DNA of 64,000 bases from Candidatus Defluviilinea proxima (GTDB lineage Bacteria > Chloroflexota > Anaerolineae > Anaerolineales > Villigracilaceae). The notes below the pieces were generated by a model. It was given only the letters and a program-made list of their open reading frames with translations. It did no database searches and had not been told where the DNA came from. Of the stretch, positions 1 to 10,064 are shown piece by piece. Where the stretch lies: the NCBI GenBank assembly GCA_016721115.1, contig JADKIW010000001.1:3735501-3799500 (forward strand), in the 5' to 3' direction. The position numbers and the translations under genes were made by a program. Within the stretch, counting starts at the first letter, position 1. Each line of letters begins with the position of its first letter.

Positions 1-26
1 CAGGCAACGGATAAAGCGACAATATT

Positions 27-2255
27 ATGAAGACTGAAACCATGAAAATAAAAAACACACGAAGTCTGACAACCACATTAGCGATCAGCTTTTTCAGCTT
101 GAGCGCGGTGGCCCTTTTGATTTCGAACAGTCTACAGATCGCATTAACTATCCGAACTCAGCAGACGGAAATCCTGGCCAAACAGGCGTTGATCGCTCAG
201 GACACAGAGAAAAGAGTGAGTGATTTCATCCAGGGAAAGTTCGCATCCATGGAGACGGCCGCGAGCTTTTCCAATCTGGCAACAGCATCTTATGACGAGC
301 GTATCACTGCGTTGAACGGTATGTTAGGCCTTGATCCTTCCTTCAGGCAGATCAGCATGACAAGTAGCGGCGCCAATCTCCAAGCATATGTCTCGCGTAC
401 ATCTCAAACGATCTCTCAACAATTTGCGTCTCAACTTACTGGATCTGTGTATTCTGCGTTATCAATGGGAGAAAAATTCTTTGTCAGCCCAGTGTATTTT
501 GATGAAACGACGGCTGAACCTCTAATCGCACTGGCTCTCCCATACAAGACCGTCTTTGGTGATTACCAAGGTGTTTTGTCAACCGAGGTCAGTTTAAGAT
601 TTCTTTGGGATCTAGTCGATACCATCAAGGTTGGCGAAACTGGATATGTATATATTGTGGACAATCAAGGAAACCTAATCGCCTACAAGGATAGAGGGCG
701 AGTACTCGAAGGTGAAAATGTCAGCAATATTTTTGAAGTTAGCGAGTTTGTACAAGACCCTTCTGCCCCTCTCGATTTAACAGACGATGTAAACACATAT
801 ACAGGGCTAAGTGGTGAAACCGTTTTAGGCACATTTGTGCCACTAGGAGCGCCCCAATGGGCGGTTGTTGTTGAATTACCACAGAAAGAAGCTTACCAAA
901 ACATAGTATCCCTCGCATGGCAGTCATTTGCGCTCGCAGTGCTTATTGCCTTACTTGCGGCATTGGTAGGGTATCTCAGTGCACAACGAACTGCAAAGCC
1001 ATTGATCGAACTTTCCAGCGCAGCTACGGCCGTGGCCAATGGCAACTTCAATGTTCAAGCCAAAGTTGCTGGTGCAAAAGAGATCATACAACTGACAGAT
1101 TCTTTCAACAACATGACGACCCAGTTGAGCGATTCGATCAGCAACCTCGAACAACGAGTTACAGAACGTACAGAAGATCTGCAAAAAGCCAATCAACAAA
1201 ACGAACGGCGTGCCAAGCAATTTGAGGCTATCGCACGCGTTACCCGTACGATCAGTTCATCGTTTGAGCTTGATATTCTTGGAACACAAATTACGAACGC
1301 GATCAGCCGCGAGTTTGGTTTCTACCATGTTGGTATCTTCCTACTAGATAGCGCAAAGGAGTACGCAGTACTCAACGCGTCGAACAGTGAAGGTGGTCAG
1401 GTTATGTTGCAACGCGGACATAGACTTAAAGTTGGAGAAAAAGGAATGGTCGGCTTCGTATCCAGCACCGGCAAGCCGCGTGTGGCTCTTGATACAGGAG
1501 TAGATGCCGTCTTCTTCAACAACCCTGATCTACCCAATACACGTTCAGAAATCACGCTTCCCCTACGTGCAGGGGAAGATGTGATCGGTGTACTTGATGT
1601 ACAAAGTGTTGAGTCAAATGCCTTCTCACGTGAGGATGTAAATATCCTTTCGATCCTTGCCGATCAGGTTAGTATTGCGTTCCAAAATGCAAGGCAAAAT
1701 GAGGAAACGCGAAGGGCGTTGGCTGAATCTGATGCACTTTCACGTCAATTTGTCCAAACTGGTTGGCGCCAATTCACAAAGAAGCAAAACCTGTTGGGTG
1801 TGCGTCACGCCGGTACAAAGGCAACCATTCTTTACAGTGATGAAGAAACCAAAGGCAAAGATCAGCTACTTAAAACGACAAAGCAGGCAACAGTCAAGCC
1901 AAGAGGCGGCTTTTTATCTCTTCCTATTAAATTACGTGGTGAGGTCATCGGTTCAGTAGATATTCAGGCCACAGACAATCGTCAATGGGAACAGGACGAG
2001 ATGGATATTGTTACAGCGATCATCGAGCGCGCGGCCATCGCAATGGAAAACTCTCGATTGCTCAATGAAGCCCAGCAGCGTGCGGCAAGAGAGCAAGCCA
2101 TTGGTGAAATGTCAGCGAAGATCGGTGCTTTTACCGAAACCGAAGCCATTCTTCGCGCAACAGTAAACGAGATCGGGCAAAAGCTTCGCGGTGCTCGTGT
2201 GGTTTTTGAGCTTGGTACACAGGATGATGATCGAAAACGGAGCAAGTTGAAATGA
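27..2255 (+). CDS. Cache-HAMP-GAF membrane sensor protein (tandem paralogue 1)
   Basis: Membrane receptor with no output domain, 742 aa. A first membrane helix (about residues 17-38) is followed by an extracytoplasmic Cache-type sensor region (about 40-290, with the typical motif GETGYVYIVDNQGN), a second helix (about 294-318), HAMP (about 320-375), a coiled coil, a GAF domain (about 399-555, motifs FGFYHVGIF, NPDLPNTRSE and GVLDVQS), a degenerate second GAF (about 588-680) and a GAF-like C-terminal tail (IGEMSAKIG). No HisKA, HATPase, GGDEF or methyl-accepting signature is visible. It is the first of five co-directional paralogues and presumably passes a periplasmic small-molecule signal to a partner such as the hybrid kinase downstream (inference). 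ATG at 42 is an alternative start; neither has a strong ribosome site. Confidence 0.88.
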   Translation: MKTETMKIKNTRSLTTTLAISFFSLSAVALLISNSLQIALTIRTQQTEILAKQALIAQDTEKRVSDFIQGKFASMETAASFSNLATASYDERITALNGMLGLDPSFRQISMTSSGANLQAYVSRTSQTISQQFASQLTGSVYSALSMGEKFFVSPVYFDETTAEPLIALALPYKTVFGDYQGVLSTEVSLRFLWDLVDTIKVGETGYVYIVDNQGNLIAYKDRGRVLEGENVSNIFEVSEFVQDPSAPLDLTDDVNTYTGLSGETVLGTFVPLGAPQWAVVVELPQKEAYQNIVSLAWQSFALAVLIALLAALVGYLSAQRTAKPLIELSSAATAVANGNFNVQAKVAGAKEIIQLTDSFNNMTTQLSDSISNLEQRVTERTEDLQKANQQNERRAKQFEAIARVTRTISSSFELDILGTQITNAISREFGFYHVGIFLLDSAKEYAVLNASNSEGGQVMLQRGHRLKVGEKGMVGFVSSTGKPRVALDTGVDAVFFNNPDLPNTRSEITLPLRAGEDVIGVLDVQSVESNAFSREDVNILSILADQVSIAFQNARQNEETRRALAESDALSRQFVQTGWRQFTKKQNLLGVRHAGTKATILYSDEETKGKDQLLKTTKQATVKPRGGFLSLPIKLRGEVIGSVDIQATDNRQWEQDEMDIVTAIIERAAIAMENSRLLNEAQQRAAREQAIGEMSAKIGAFTETEAILRATVNEIGQKLRGARVVFELGTQDDDRKRSKLK

Positions 2256-2295
2256 ACACTCAGGTTGAAGAGAAATATACTGAGGTTAAAGATAT

Positions 2296-3945
2296 ATGTT
2301 AAATAGAATCAGAAAATTCTTTGCTCCCCCTATCCTCGAAGATGAAGAGGCTACGCGCCGGGCAAGTTGGCTTAATGCCATCATACTTTTCCTAATCGTG
2401 CTCCGCCTTATCATCATTTTGGCCCCAACCACTAATGATTTCTTAACAAGGGCAACGTCGATAGAAAACATACGTCCGCTCTTGCTCGCAGTTATCGCCT
2501 TTATTCTTAATAAAAGAGGATATATTGGAATTGCGGCCACGATCATTTTGGTAGACAGCTTAATAGAATCGTCAATCTACTTCCTTGGACAGGGAGGCTT
2601 ACGCTCTCCATTTTTAACCGCCTTCGCTTTTCTCCTATGTGTTGCCGCCCTCATTGTAGGTGAGCGGGGAGCAATGCACTTTACATCACTTCTCGTCGTT
2701 GTATTAATCGGCTTCGCCGTCGCAGAAAACTATGGTTTCGTGACAAGCGACAGGCTTCAAAATACAAGTACCTTTAGTTTACTTTTCGGTCAAATTGTGG
2801 TGCTTGTACCAACAGGTTTCGTTATCTGGCTTACCACCCGCAGTTTGAGACAATCTCTCAAGAATGCACAACAAAAAGAGGCGGAAGTGAGAACGCTGGC
2901 GTCTAATCTTGAAAAACGGGTGGAAGAACGCACTGTTGACCTTGAAACAGCCAATCAAAGGAATGAAAAACGCGCACGCCAGTTTGAAGCGATTGCGCAA
3001 GTGGCATCTGTATCATCTGCTGGCGAAAGTCTTAATGAAGCCCTACTTCAGTTGACATTTGTAATCAGCAAACAATTCGGTTTTTATCATGCAGGTATTT
3101 TTCTTTTGGATGAATCAAAGAAATATGCAATCCTAAAATCTGCAAATAGTGAAGGCGGCAAACGAATGTTGGAGCGCGGTCACCGATTGGAAGTTGGTGA
3201 AACCGGTCTGGTAGGTTTTGTAGCTGCGACAGGCAGGCCTCGTATTGCATTAGATACGGGGGCCGATGCTGTTCATTTCAACAATCCAGATTTGCCAGAA
3301 ACGAAATCGGAAGTGGCCCTGCCTCTTTTACAAGGAAAAGAGGTCATCGGTGTTTTGGACGTTCAAAGCATAGAATCTCAGGCTTTCACAACAGAGGATA
3401 TTGAAACACTGTCAATTCTGGCAAGCCAGGTAAGCATCATCATTCAAAACACACAATTATATGAAGAAAACGCCGTAGCGCTTCAGAACGCAGAGAAAGC
3501 ATACCGCCAATTGACCGGCGAAACCTGGAAAGAAATGTTGAAAGCACAAGCTTTGAAGGGATATGTGTACGATGGGATTCGAAGCGAGCCACTCAAACGG
3601 ACTCTACAATTGGAAAACCCAGTTTCGATACCTGTCAATGTGCGTGGGCAGAACATTGGTGCACTAAAACTCGAAGCTTTAGATAATGATCGAGAATGGT
3701 CTGAAGACGAGATAGCCATGTTGACCGCCGCCGCAGAACGCGCCGCCCTCGCTCTTGAAGGTGCCCGTCTGTTGGCAGAAAGCCAGAAACGTGCAGCAAA
3801 GGAGCGCACTATTGGAGAAATCACATCCAAGATCAGCGCACAAAGCGAGGTTGATGAGCTTTTGAAAACAGCTGCAAGGGAACTAAGCCGTACATTGCCT
3901 GGCACGGAAATTGCAATACAGTTCAACAGGGAAAGCACTGAATAA
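2296..3945 (+). CDS. Polytopic membrane GAF sensor protein (tandem paralogue 2)
   Basis: A 549-aa protein. An N-terminal block of about six membrane helices (residues 25-185) replaces the Cache/HAMP input of paralogue 1. A coiled coil (about 190-228, containing LEKRVEERTVDLE), a conserved GAF domain (about 229-385, with FGFYHAGIF and NPDLPETKSE), a degenerate GAF (about 405-500) and the same tail motif (IGEITSKIS) follow. No enzymatic output domain is seen. The gene starts 40 nt after paralogue 1 and ends 11 nt before paralogue 3, so they are probably co-transcribed. The N-terminal domain looks like an integral membrane sensor of the MASE/7TM-like kind, but I cannot name the family. Confidence 0.87.
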   Translation: MLNRIRKFFAPPILEDEEATRRASWLNAIILFLIVLRLIIILAPTTNDFLTRATSIENIRPLLLAVIAFILNKRGYIGIAATIILVDSLIESSIYFLGQGGLRSPFLTAFAFLLCVAALIVGERGAMHFTSLLVVVLIGFAVAENYGFVTSDRLQNTSTFSLLFGQIVVLVPTGFVIWLTTRSLRQSLKNAQQKEAEVRTLASNLEKRVEERTVDLETANQRNEKRARQFEAIAQVASVSSAGESLNEALLQLTFVISKQFGFYHAGIFLLDESKKYAILKSANSEGGKRMLERGHRLEVGETGLVGFVAATGRPRIALDTGADAVHFNNPDLPETKSEVALPLLQGKEVIGVLDVQSIESQAFTTEDIETLSILASQVSIIIQNTQLYEENAVALQNAEKAYRQLTGETWKEMLKAQALKGYVYDGIRSEPLKRTLQLENPVSIPVNVRGQNIGALKLEALDNDREWSEDEIAMLTAAAERAALALEGARLLAESQKRAAKERTIGEITSKISAQSEVDELLKTAARELSRTLPGTEIAIQFNRESTE

Positions 3946-3956
3946 AGGATACGACC

Positions 3957-5702
3957 ATGTTAAATGCAATCAGAGTTTTCTTTACAGCCCCTGTATACGA
4001 AGGCGACCCAGAAAAAACATTAGACGCCAAAACCACACACCTCGCAAGTATGGCATTACTTGTTCTTGGTATATTATCAATTCCGCTCATTGCCTTTAGT
4101 GAGGTGGAACAAACCAAAACTTTTGGTCTGATATCAACAACTGTGTCCACCATAATCTGGTTTTTTGCAATCCTTTTAGTAAAGCGTGAAAAACGGACTG
4201 CAGTAAAAATCATTATTTTATCTGTCAATACAGCTAGCATTTATTATTCGATAATCACATCAGGTGGTCTTGGGCGTCCCACGATCATTGTACTTTTATT
4301 CCTTCTGGCCGCAGCACATCTCTTTTTCCCGCTAAGAGGTGCTATTGGATACGGGATTCTCTTGTTGGTCATCGCATCCAGCATTTATGGATTGCAATTA
4401 ACAGGCATTGTGCTAGAAACGCAAGCGGTCAACACATCACAAACCCTGTTATTAACCTTTATTTTCACCGTTGTTGCAAGTGCAGGCATTCTAGCAATCT
4501 CGTCTGTCAACTATCAAGCTAATATAAAAATGATTCAAGAAAGCGAACGTGAACTTCGCGAAAGAAATAATCAGCTTAATCATTTGAGAGATTCCCTTGA
4601 GCAGCGAGTTACTGAACGAACTGTGGAGCTTGAACGCGCTAATAATTACAACGAAAAACGCGCGCGCCAATTCGAGGCTGTTGCACAGGTAGCACGTCTC
4701 ACTGCCACAAATGAGCAGATTGAAGAACTTCTCCCCCATCTGGCATCAGTTATCAGTGGACAATTTGGTTTTTATCATACCGGCATCTTCCTTTTGGATG
4801 ACAGCCGAACTAATGCTGTTTTGCGTGCATCAAACAGCGAAGGCGGTAAACGGATGGTCCAACGCAAACATAAACTTCAGGTTGGACAAGCCGGTATCGT
4901 GGGTTTCGTCTCTGCTACAGGAACACCACGCATCGCCCTCGACGTTGGATCTGATGCTGTTTTCTTCGATAATCCAGATCTCCCCAACACGCGCTCTGAA
5001 ATGGCCCTACCCCTTCACATAGCAGATGAAGTAATAGGTGTGCTTGATGTACAAAGTACAGAGCCGAACGCCTTCCAACAGGCAGATGTCGAAGTGCTAT
5101 CAACGCTTGCGAATCAGGTTTCGATCGCTATTCAAAACGCACAATCTTTTGAAAGAGCCCAACAGCTTTTACAAGATGCCCAAAGGGTTTCCAGCATCTA
5201 TTTACAAGATGCATGGAAAATCCTGGAATCAGAAAGAACGCTCCTTGGGTATCGCGCTTCTGGTGAGGAGTTGCAGGCCTATACCAAGCCATTATCATCT
5301 GTCCATGTTATAAAAGCGATCGAAAGCAAGCAAACAATCTCTGAAGGCGGGAAGAACGCTACGCTTGCTGTCCCCATACGCCTACGCGATGAAGTGATTG
5401 GCATCATGGATATTCGCACACAAAACGAACACGAATGGGACGTAGATGAAGTGGATATTGTAGAGGCCGTAGCAGAACGTCTTTCGCTTGCGATTGAAAC
5501 ATCACTACTGCTCAAATCTACACAAAAACGTGCCGAACTGGAACGCATTACATCTGAAATATCCGGGAAGCTTGGCGCCACATCACAGTTTGATACCCTC
5601 CTTCGGACCGCCGCAGAAGAGCTCAGCCGTGTTCTGGGAGGTTCTGATGTGCTCGTTCAAATTCAGCCAGTGATTGATACCTCTACCAATCTGGAAAGCT
5701 AA
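3957..5702 (+). CDS. Polytopic membrane GAF sensor protein (tandem paralogue 3)
   Basis: A 581-aa protein with the layout of paralogue 2: about six hydrophobic helices (residues 25-185), a coiled coil containing LEQRVTERTVELE, a GAF domain (about 235-395, with FGFYHTGIF, NPDLPNTRSEMALPL and GVLDVQS), a degenerate GAF (about 425-520) and the tail motif (ITSEISGKLG). Its first residues (MLNAIRVFFTAPVYE) closely resemble those of paralogue 2 (MLNRIRKFFAPPILE), which points to a local duplication. AAAGGAT lies just before the ATG. It carries no catalytic domain and should act through a partner protein (inference). Confidence 0.87.
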   Translation: MLNAIRVFFTAPVYEGDPEKTLDAKTTHLASMALLVLGILSIPLIAFSEVEQTKTFGLISTTVSTIIWFFAILLVKREKRTAVKIIILSVNTASIYYSIITSGGLGRPTIIVLLFLLAAAHLFFPLRGAIGYGILLLVIASSIYGLQLTGIVLETQAVNTSQTLLLTFIFTVVASAGILAISSVNYQANIKMIQESERELRERNNQLNHLRDSLEQRVTERTVELERANNYNEKRARQFEAVAQVARLTATNEQIEELLPHLASVISGQFGFYHTGIFLLDDSRTNAVLRASNSEGGKRMVQRKHKLQVGQAGIVGFVSATGTPRIALDVGSDAVFFDNPDLPNTRSEMALPLHIADEVIGVLDVQSTEPNAFQQADVEVLSTLANQVSIAIQNAQSFERAQQLLQDAQRVSSIYLQDAWKILESERTLLGYRASGEELQAYTKPLSSVHVIKAIESKQTISEGGKNATLAVPIRLRDEVIGIMDIRTQNEHEWDVDEVDIVEAVAERLSLAIETSLLLKSTQKRAELERITSEISGKLGATSQFDTLLRTAAEELSRVLGGSDVLVQIQPVIDTSTNLES

Positions 5703-5716
5703 AAGAGAAATGGTCT

Positions 5717-8539
5717 ATGTTTAGAAACCGCTACCAAGCACTATCTTCATCTGAAAGGCTCGCATTCTGGATTGCTTTATTGTTTGGCATCGGATTTGCC
5801 ATTTTTTCGAGCATTCTAATAGAGACCCTTCTAAATGCGCCTAACCTTCAATATAGGGTTGCAAACTTAGTGCCGTTCGCCTTATCCCTTTTAGCATTTA
5901 CAAGCTCAATATTGATACTCACTGGCAGGGTAAAACTAGCCGCATGGTTCATCCAACTTGGTGCATTTCTAATCTTAGGATTTAGTGTTACTCAAGCCGC
6001 AGGATACGGCTTCGCGTCTGCAGCCATCTTTATCGCAATCTCGTTATATATCCCTGTAAATGCGCTTAAGGGGCGCGATTCGTCCAATGCACTTTGGATA
6101 GGTATTGCAGGAACTATCACCATTATCATCATCGACACCTTCTGGACAGGTTTCCGCGTACCAATCCTTGCAAGGAATGTACTATCTGCAAACATCATTA
6201 CGCTTGTCCTTGCATTAATCCTGACATCAACCACAATTATTCAATTCAATTCCTACACTATTCGTACCAAGCTTTTGATCCTTTCACTTGGCGTAGGCTT
6301 GATTTCCATTCTCTCAATTGCAATATTTACGACATTTTCAATCAGTCAAACTTTAACCCGCCAAACCCATAACGCGCTTGTTTCTGCATCAGAACAGTCT
6401 ATGGAAGAGATAGACACCTACATCACGTACAACATAAATACAATTACAGCAGAGGCACAGACTCCGGAAATTGTGGGGTTCCTACAATTATCATACGGCG
6501 AGCAAAGGAACAATAGAGAGGAAATATCGTCCCATCTAAATTCACTCATCCAGCGTGACCCAGACCATATTATCTCATTTACTCTTCTATCGTATCGCAA
6601 TGGCTATGTAGTCGCAGATACCGATCCCTTCAATGTTGGTTTTGCTGAAGCAGATCGAGATTACTTTGCCATTCCGAGAAATACAGGTAAAGCATATGTT
6701 TCTCCTGTAAGTTATGCCCCTCAATCCACTGATCAACAATTCAATATCGGTGTTCCTGTCGTTGATTCGAATGGTAAATTTCTGGGTGTTTTAAATGGAC
6801 GTTTTCGTTCCATCATCCTGAATGAGATCATTGCCAGTAACAACAATCTCGCCGGAGAAGGTTCCTACGGGATTTTGCTGGACGAATACAACCTTATCCT
6901 TGCACATGGAACAAACCCTGACTGGGTGTCACACACCATCGAAAAACCCACAGCCGATACCATTGCTACCCTCCAAAAAGAGAACAGAATATTAAGAGAC
7001 ATAGGCGGTAAAAACATATCGCTTGATATGCCAGATTTTTCAGGAAAATTACAGGCGCTTTCAACGAATGTCCCGTATTTCAGCAGTACTGACAAAGCTT
7101 GGGGTACTTCTGTTGAAGTAGGCGTGACAAAATCATCAACAACACAGCTAAAACTGGCTTATGTCCAACCTCAATCTGTTGCTCTGGCAACCATCAACCA
7201 GCAACAACAGATCACAGTTGCGGTAGCGATCATAACAGGCATGCTTCTATTGATCATAGTGTTCCTCGTTGCCCGTACAATTACGTCACCGATTGCTAAT
7301 CTTTCAAAAGTTGCAGAAGATATCGCATCAGGGAATATCTCTGCACGTGCACAATACGAAATTAACGATGAGCTTGGTACGCTTGCGAACGCGTTCAATC
7401 GTATGACCAGTCAATTGCAAGATACGCTTGGAGGTTTGGAAAGACGCGTAGCAGAACGTACTGCAGATCTCGATACGGCTCGTCTACTCAGTGAACGTCG
7501 CGCACAAGAACTTCAGGCCATCAACGAAATCTCCCGCACCATTTCCACAGAACAACGGCTTGATGTCCTTCTCACGCTCATCACGCGTCTTGTGAGCGAA
7601 CGCTTTGACTTCTATCACGTTGGCATCTTCTTTGTGGATGATGCGCGTCGTTATGCCTACCTGCAAGCGGCAAACAGCGAAGGTGGGCAAAGGATGCTGG
7701 CACGTGGTCACCGCCTTGAAATAGGAACGGGATTAGTGGGAACTGTTGCACAAACAGGGAAACCTCGCATCGCTCTGGACGTTGGGTCTGATACTTCATT
7801 CTTCAACAATCCCGACCTCCCTGGCACGCACTCTGAAATGGTGCTTCCACTCAATGCTCGTGGCACAACCATCGGCGCATTAGATGTACAAAGTGTAAAA
7901 CCTGGTGCGTTCACCGAAACCGATGCCAATACCTTAGGCATCCTCGCAGATCAAATCGCCATCGCCATTGAAAACGCCCGCTTATTCAGTCAGACGCAAC
8001 AAGCCCGTGAGGAAGCCGAGGCGCTGTATTCACAAATACTCAGCAAGGAATGGAGTGCGTTTACTCATCAAGAGGAAAAGATCGGTTACCAAAAAACAGC
8101 GACCGGTGGTGGTTACGTAGTGCAACCCATAGAAACGGATGAAATCCGCACGGCCCTTGAAAATGGACAAGTCGTTGTCATCGAAGGGACAGAAGACAAA
8201 ACTCAGTCTTCCATTGCTGTCCCAGTCAAATTGCAAGGCATAACCATCGGCGTGCTCAACATCAAAGCACCTACGAAGAATCGCAAGTGGAACAAAGAGG
8301 AAATCAACCTGGTGCAAGCTGTATCAGATCGTCTTGCGCTCGCACTAGATAATATTCGTCTCTTGCAAGAATCTCAACGCCGCGCCGCCAAAGAAGCCAA
8401 GATCGGTGAAGTTTCTGCAAAGATCGGCGCATCCATCAACATGCGCAACGTGTTGCAAACAGCTGTCGAAGAATTGGGACGTGCTCTTCCGGGCTCAGAA
8501 GTGGTGATCCAATTCCAAACCGAACAGGAAAAACAATAA
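5717..8539 (+). CDS. 6TM-Cache-HAMP-GAF sensor protein (tandem paralogue 4)
   Basis: The largest paralogue, 940 aa, combining both input types: about six helices (residues 14-165), a further helix (about 182-205), a double-Cache-like extracytoplasmic region (about 210-470, with FAEADRDYFAIPRNTGKAYV), a helix (about 495-517), HAMP (about 517-570), a coiled coil, a GAF domain (about 600-760, with FDFYHVGIF and NPDLPGTHSEMVLPL), a degenerate GAF (about 790-880) and the tail IGEVSAKIG. The architecture reads as paralogue 2/3 fused in front of paralogue 1, so domain shuffling within the array is likely. No output domain. The start lies 14 nt after the previous stop and the next gene begins 2 nt after this one ends. 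Confidence 0.87.
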   Translation: MFRNRYQALSSSERLAFWIALLFGIGFAIFSSILIETLLNAPNLQYRVANLVPFALSLLAFTSSILILTGRVKLAAWFIQLGAFLILGFSVTQAAGYGFASAAIFIAISLYIPVNALKGRDSSNALWIGIAGTITIIIIDTFWTGFRVPILARNVLSANIITLVLALILTSTTIIQFNSYTIRTKLLILSLGVGLISILSIAIFTTFSISQTLTRQTHNALVSASEQSMEEIDTYITYNINTITAEAQTPEIVGFLQLSYGEQRNNREEISSHLNSLIQRDPDHIISFTLLSYRNGYVVADTDPFNVGFAEADRDYFAIPRNTGKAYVSPVSYAPQSTDQQFNIGVPVVDSNGKFLGVLNGRFRSIILNEIIASNNNLAGEGSYGILLDEYNLILAHGTNPDWVSHTIEKPTADTIATLQKENRILRDIGGKNISLDMPDFSGKLQALSTNVPYFSSTDKAWGTSVEVGVTKSSTTQLKLAYVQPQSVALATINQQQQITVAVAIITGMLLLIIVFLVARTITSPIANLSKVAEDIASGNISARAQYEINDELGTLANAFNRMTSQLQDTLGGLERRVAERTADLDTARLLSERRAQELQAINEISRTISTEQRLDVLLTLITRLVSERFDFYHVGIFFVDDARRYAYLQAANSEGGQRMLARGHRLEIGTGLVGTVAQTGKPRIALDVGSDTSFFNNPDLPGTHSEMVLPLNARGTTIGALDVQSVKPGAFTETDANTLGILADQIAIAIENARLFSQTQQAREEAEALYSQILSKEWSAFTHQEEKIGYQKTATGGGYVVQPIETDEIRTALENGQVVVIEGTEDKTQSSIAVPVKLQGITIGVLNIKAPTKNRKWNKEEINLVQAVSDRLALALDNIRLLQESQRRAAKEAKIGEVSAKIGASINMRNVLQTAVEELGRALPGSEVVIQFQTEQEKQ

Positions 8540-8541
8540 CT

Positions 8542-10056
8542 ATGGAAACTGAGAAAAAAGCTCCTACAGAAACAACTGGCCGTTTTATCAGTTTGCAAAC
8601 CAAGTTGCTCATTGGCTTCTTGGGATTGTCGGCCCTTGTTTCGTTCCTTACCGCACGTGGTATTTACACAAATATGCAAAATGTATTGACGGATGATGTT
8701 CGAGCAAAATTCGTCACGCAATCGACGTATGTATTCTTTTTTGCTGTCGGCCTTGGTATTGCCTTTGGGCTGGTAGCAGGAAAAGTGATAACAGATTCGA
8801 TTCTGAAACTTTCAGCAGGTGCAAAAGCACTCGCCGCTGGAGAGCTTTCAGAACGCATTGAACTTGACACTCACGACGAAATTACAGACCTTGCAAAAAC
8901 ATTCAATACCATGGCTAGTGAAATTCAAGGACTTATTAACAGCCTTGAACAGCGCGTTGCAGAACGCACAACTGACTTGGAAAACCGAACGAAAGAATTG
9001 GAAAGCGCGAACGAAAACATTAAGCGACGTGCTTCACAATTCGAGGCTCTAGCCCAAGTCTCACAATCCATATCGTCTGTGCATGATCTACAGGAATTAC
9101 TGCCCCATATTACATCTGTTGTAAGTGAGAAATACAACTTCTATCATGTGGGGATCTTCCTTCTTGATGAGCCCAACGAATATGCAGTACTTACCGCCGC
9201 CAACAGTGTCGGTGGAAAGAAAATGCTTGAACGCCAGCATCGTCTTAAAGTTGGCGAACAGGGCATCGTTGGTAGTGTCACATCCACTGGAGAGCCTCGC
9301 ATCGCGCTTGATGTTGGTAAGGATGCGGTTTTCTTTACAAACAAAGACCTACCTGACACTCACTCAGAAATGGCATTGCCACTTCGAAGCGGAAACAAGA
9401 TCATTGGCGCACTTGACGTACAAAGCACAGAAACAGGCGCTTTCTCAAGCGAAGATGTGCAAACTCTGAGCTTGCTCGCAAGCCAAGTAAGCCTTGCCAT
9501 TGAAAATGCCCGCCTCTTTGAAGAAGAAAACACCACACTGGAAGAATTGCAGACGATCAGCCGCCAATCCACCCGCGATGCATGGAAACGTCTTCCTCAG
9601 AAACAAAAGCTTCTGGGATATCGTTACAACGCCATGGGTTCAACACCACTCAAAGAATTTGTTAAATTGGCAGAATCAGATAAAGGCAAGACAAAAGCCA
9701 AAGGCGCTGAAGCAGGCCCCTTTGTCGTCCCGATCGAACTGCGTGGTGAGATAATCGGTAATCTCCTCGTCCAGTCATCCACTGGAAAAGAGTGGAATTC
9801 CGATGAACAGGATATCATCAAAGCAGTGGCAGAACGCGTAGCCCTCTCTGCAGAAAACGCACGTCTATTCGAAGAAACGAACCAGCGTGCTGAACGTGAA
9901 CGTCTCGTCTCTGATATCACGAGCAAGATCAGAAGTCACAACAACCCGCAAGCCATGATCGAAACGGCCGTCAATGAGCTCCGCAATGCATTGGGTGCCA
10001 GCCGGGTGGAAGTCATTCCACAAAAGACAACAGACGGCATAGAAGAAAAGGAATAA
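8542..10056 (+). CDS. HAMP-GAF membrane sensor protein (tandem paralogue 5)
   Basis: The smallest paralogue, 504 aa. Two closely spaced membrane helices (about residues 18-34 and 57-78) leave almost no periplasmic loop, so sensing is probably in the membrane or cytoplasm. HAMP (about 80-132), a coiled coil with LEQRVAERTTDLE, a GAF domain (about 165-330, with YNFYHVGIF and KDLPDTHSEMALPL), a degenerate GAF (about 355-450) and the tail DITSKIR follow. No kinase or methyl-accepting region is present. It starts 2 nt after paralogue 4 and is followed after 8 nt by the ParA-type gene, so the sensors and the ATPase appear to form one transcription unit. Confidence 0.87.
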   Translation: METEKKAPTETTGRFISLQTKLLIGFLGLSALVSFLTARGIYTNMQNVLTDDVRAKFVTQSTYVFFFAVGLGIAFGLVAGKVITDSILKLSAGAKALAAGELSERIELDTHDEITDLAKTFNTMASEIQGLINSLEQRVAERTTDLENRTKELESANENIKRRASQFEALAQVSQSISSVHDLQELLPHITSVVSEKYNFYHVGIFLLDEPNEYAVLTAANSVGGKKMLERQHRLKVGEQGIVGSVTSTGEPRIALDVGKDAVFFTNKDLPDTHSEMALPLRSGNKIIGALDVQSTETGAFSSEDVQTLSLLASQVSLAIENARLFEEENTTLEELQTISRQSTRDAWKRLPQKQKLLGYRYNAMGSTPLKEFVKLAESDKGKTKAKGAEAGPFVVPIELRGEIIGNLLVQSSTGKEWNSDEQDIIKAVAERVALSAENARLFEETNQRAERERLVSDITSKIRSHNNPQAMIETAVNELRNALGASRVEVIPQKTTDGIEEKE

Positions 10057-10064
10057 GGTGTGAG

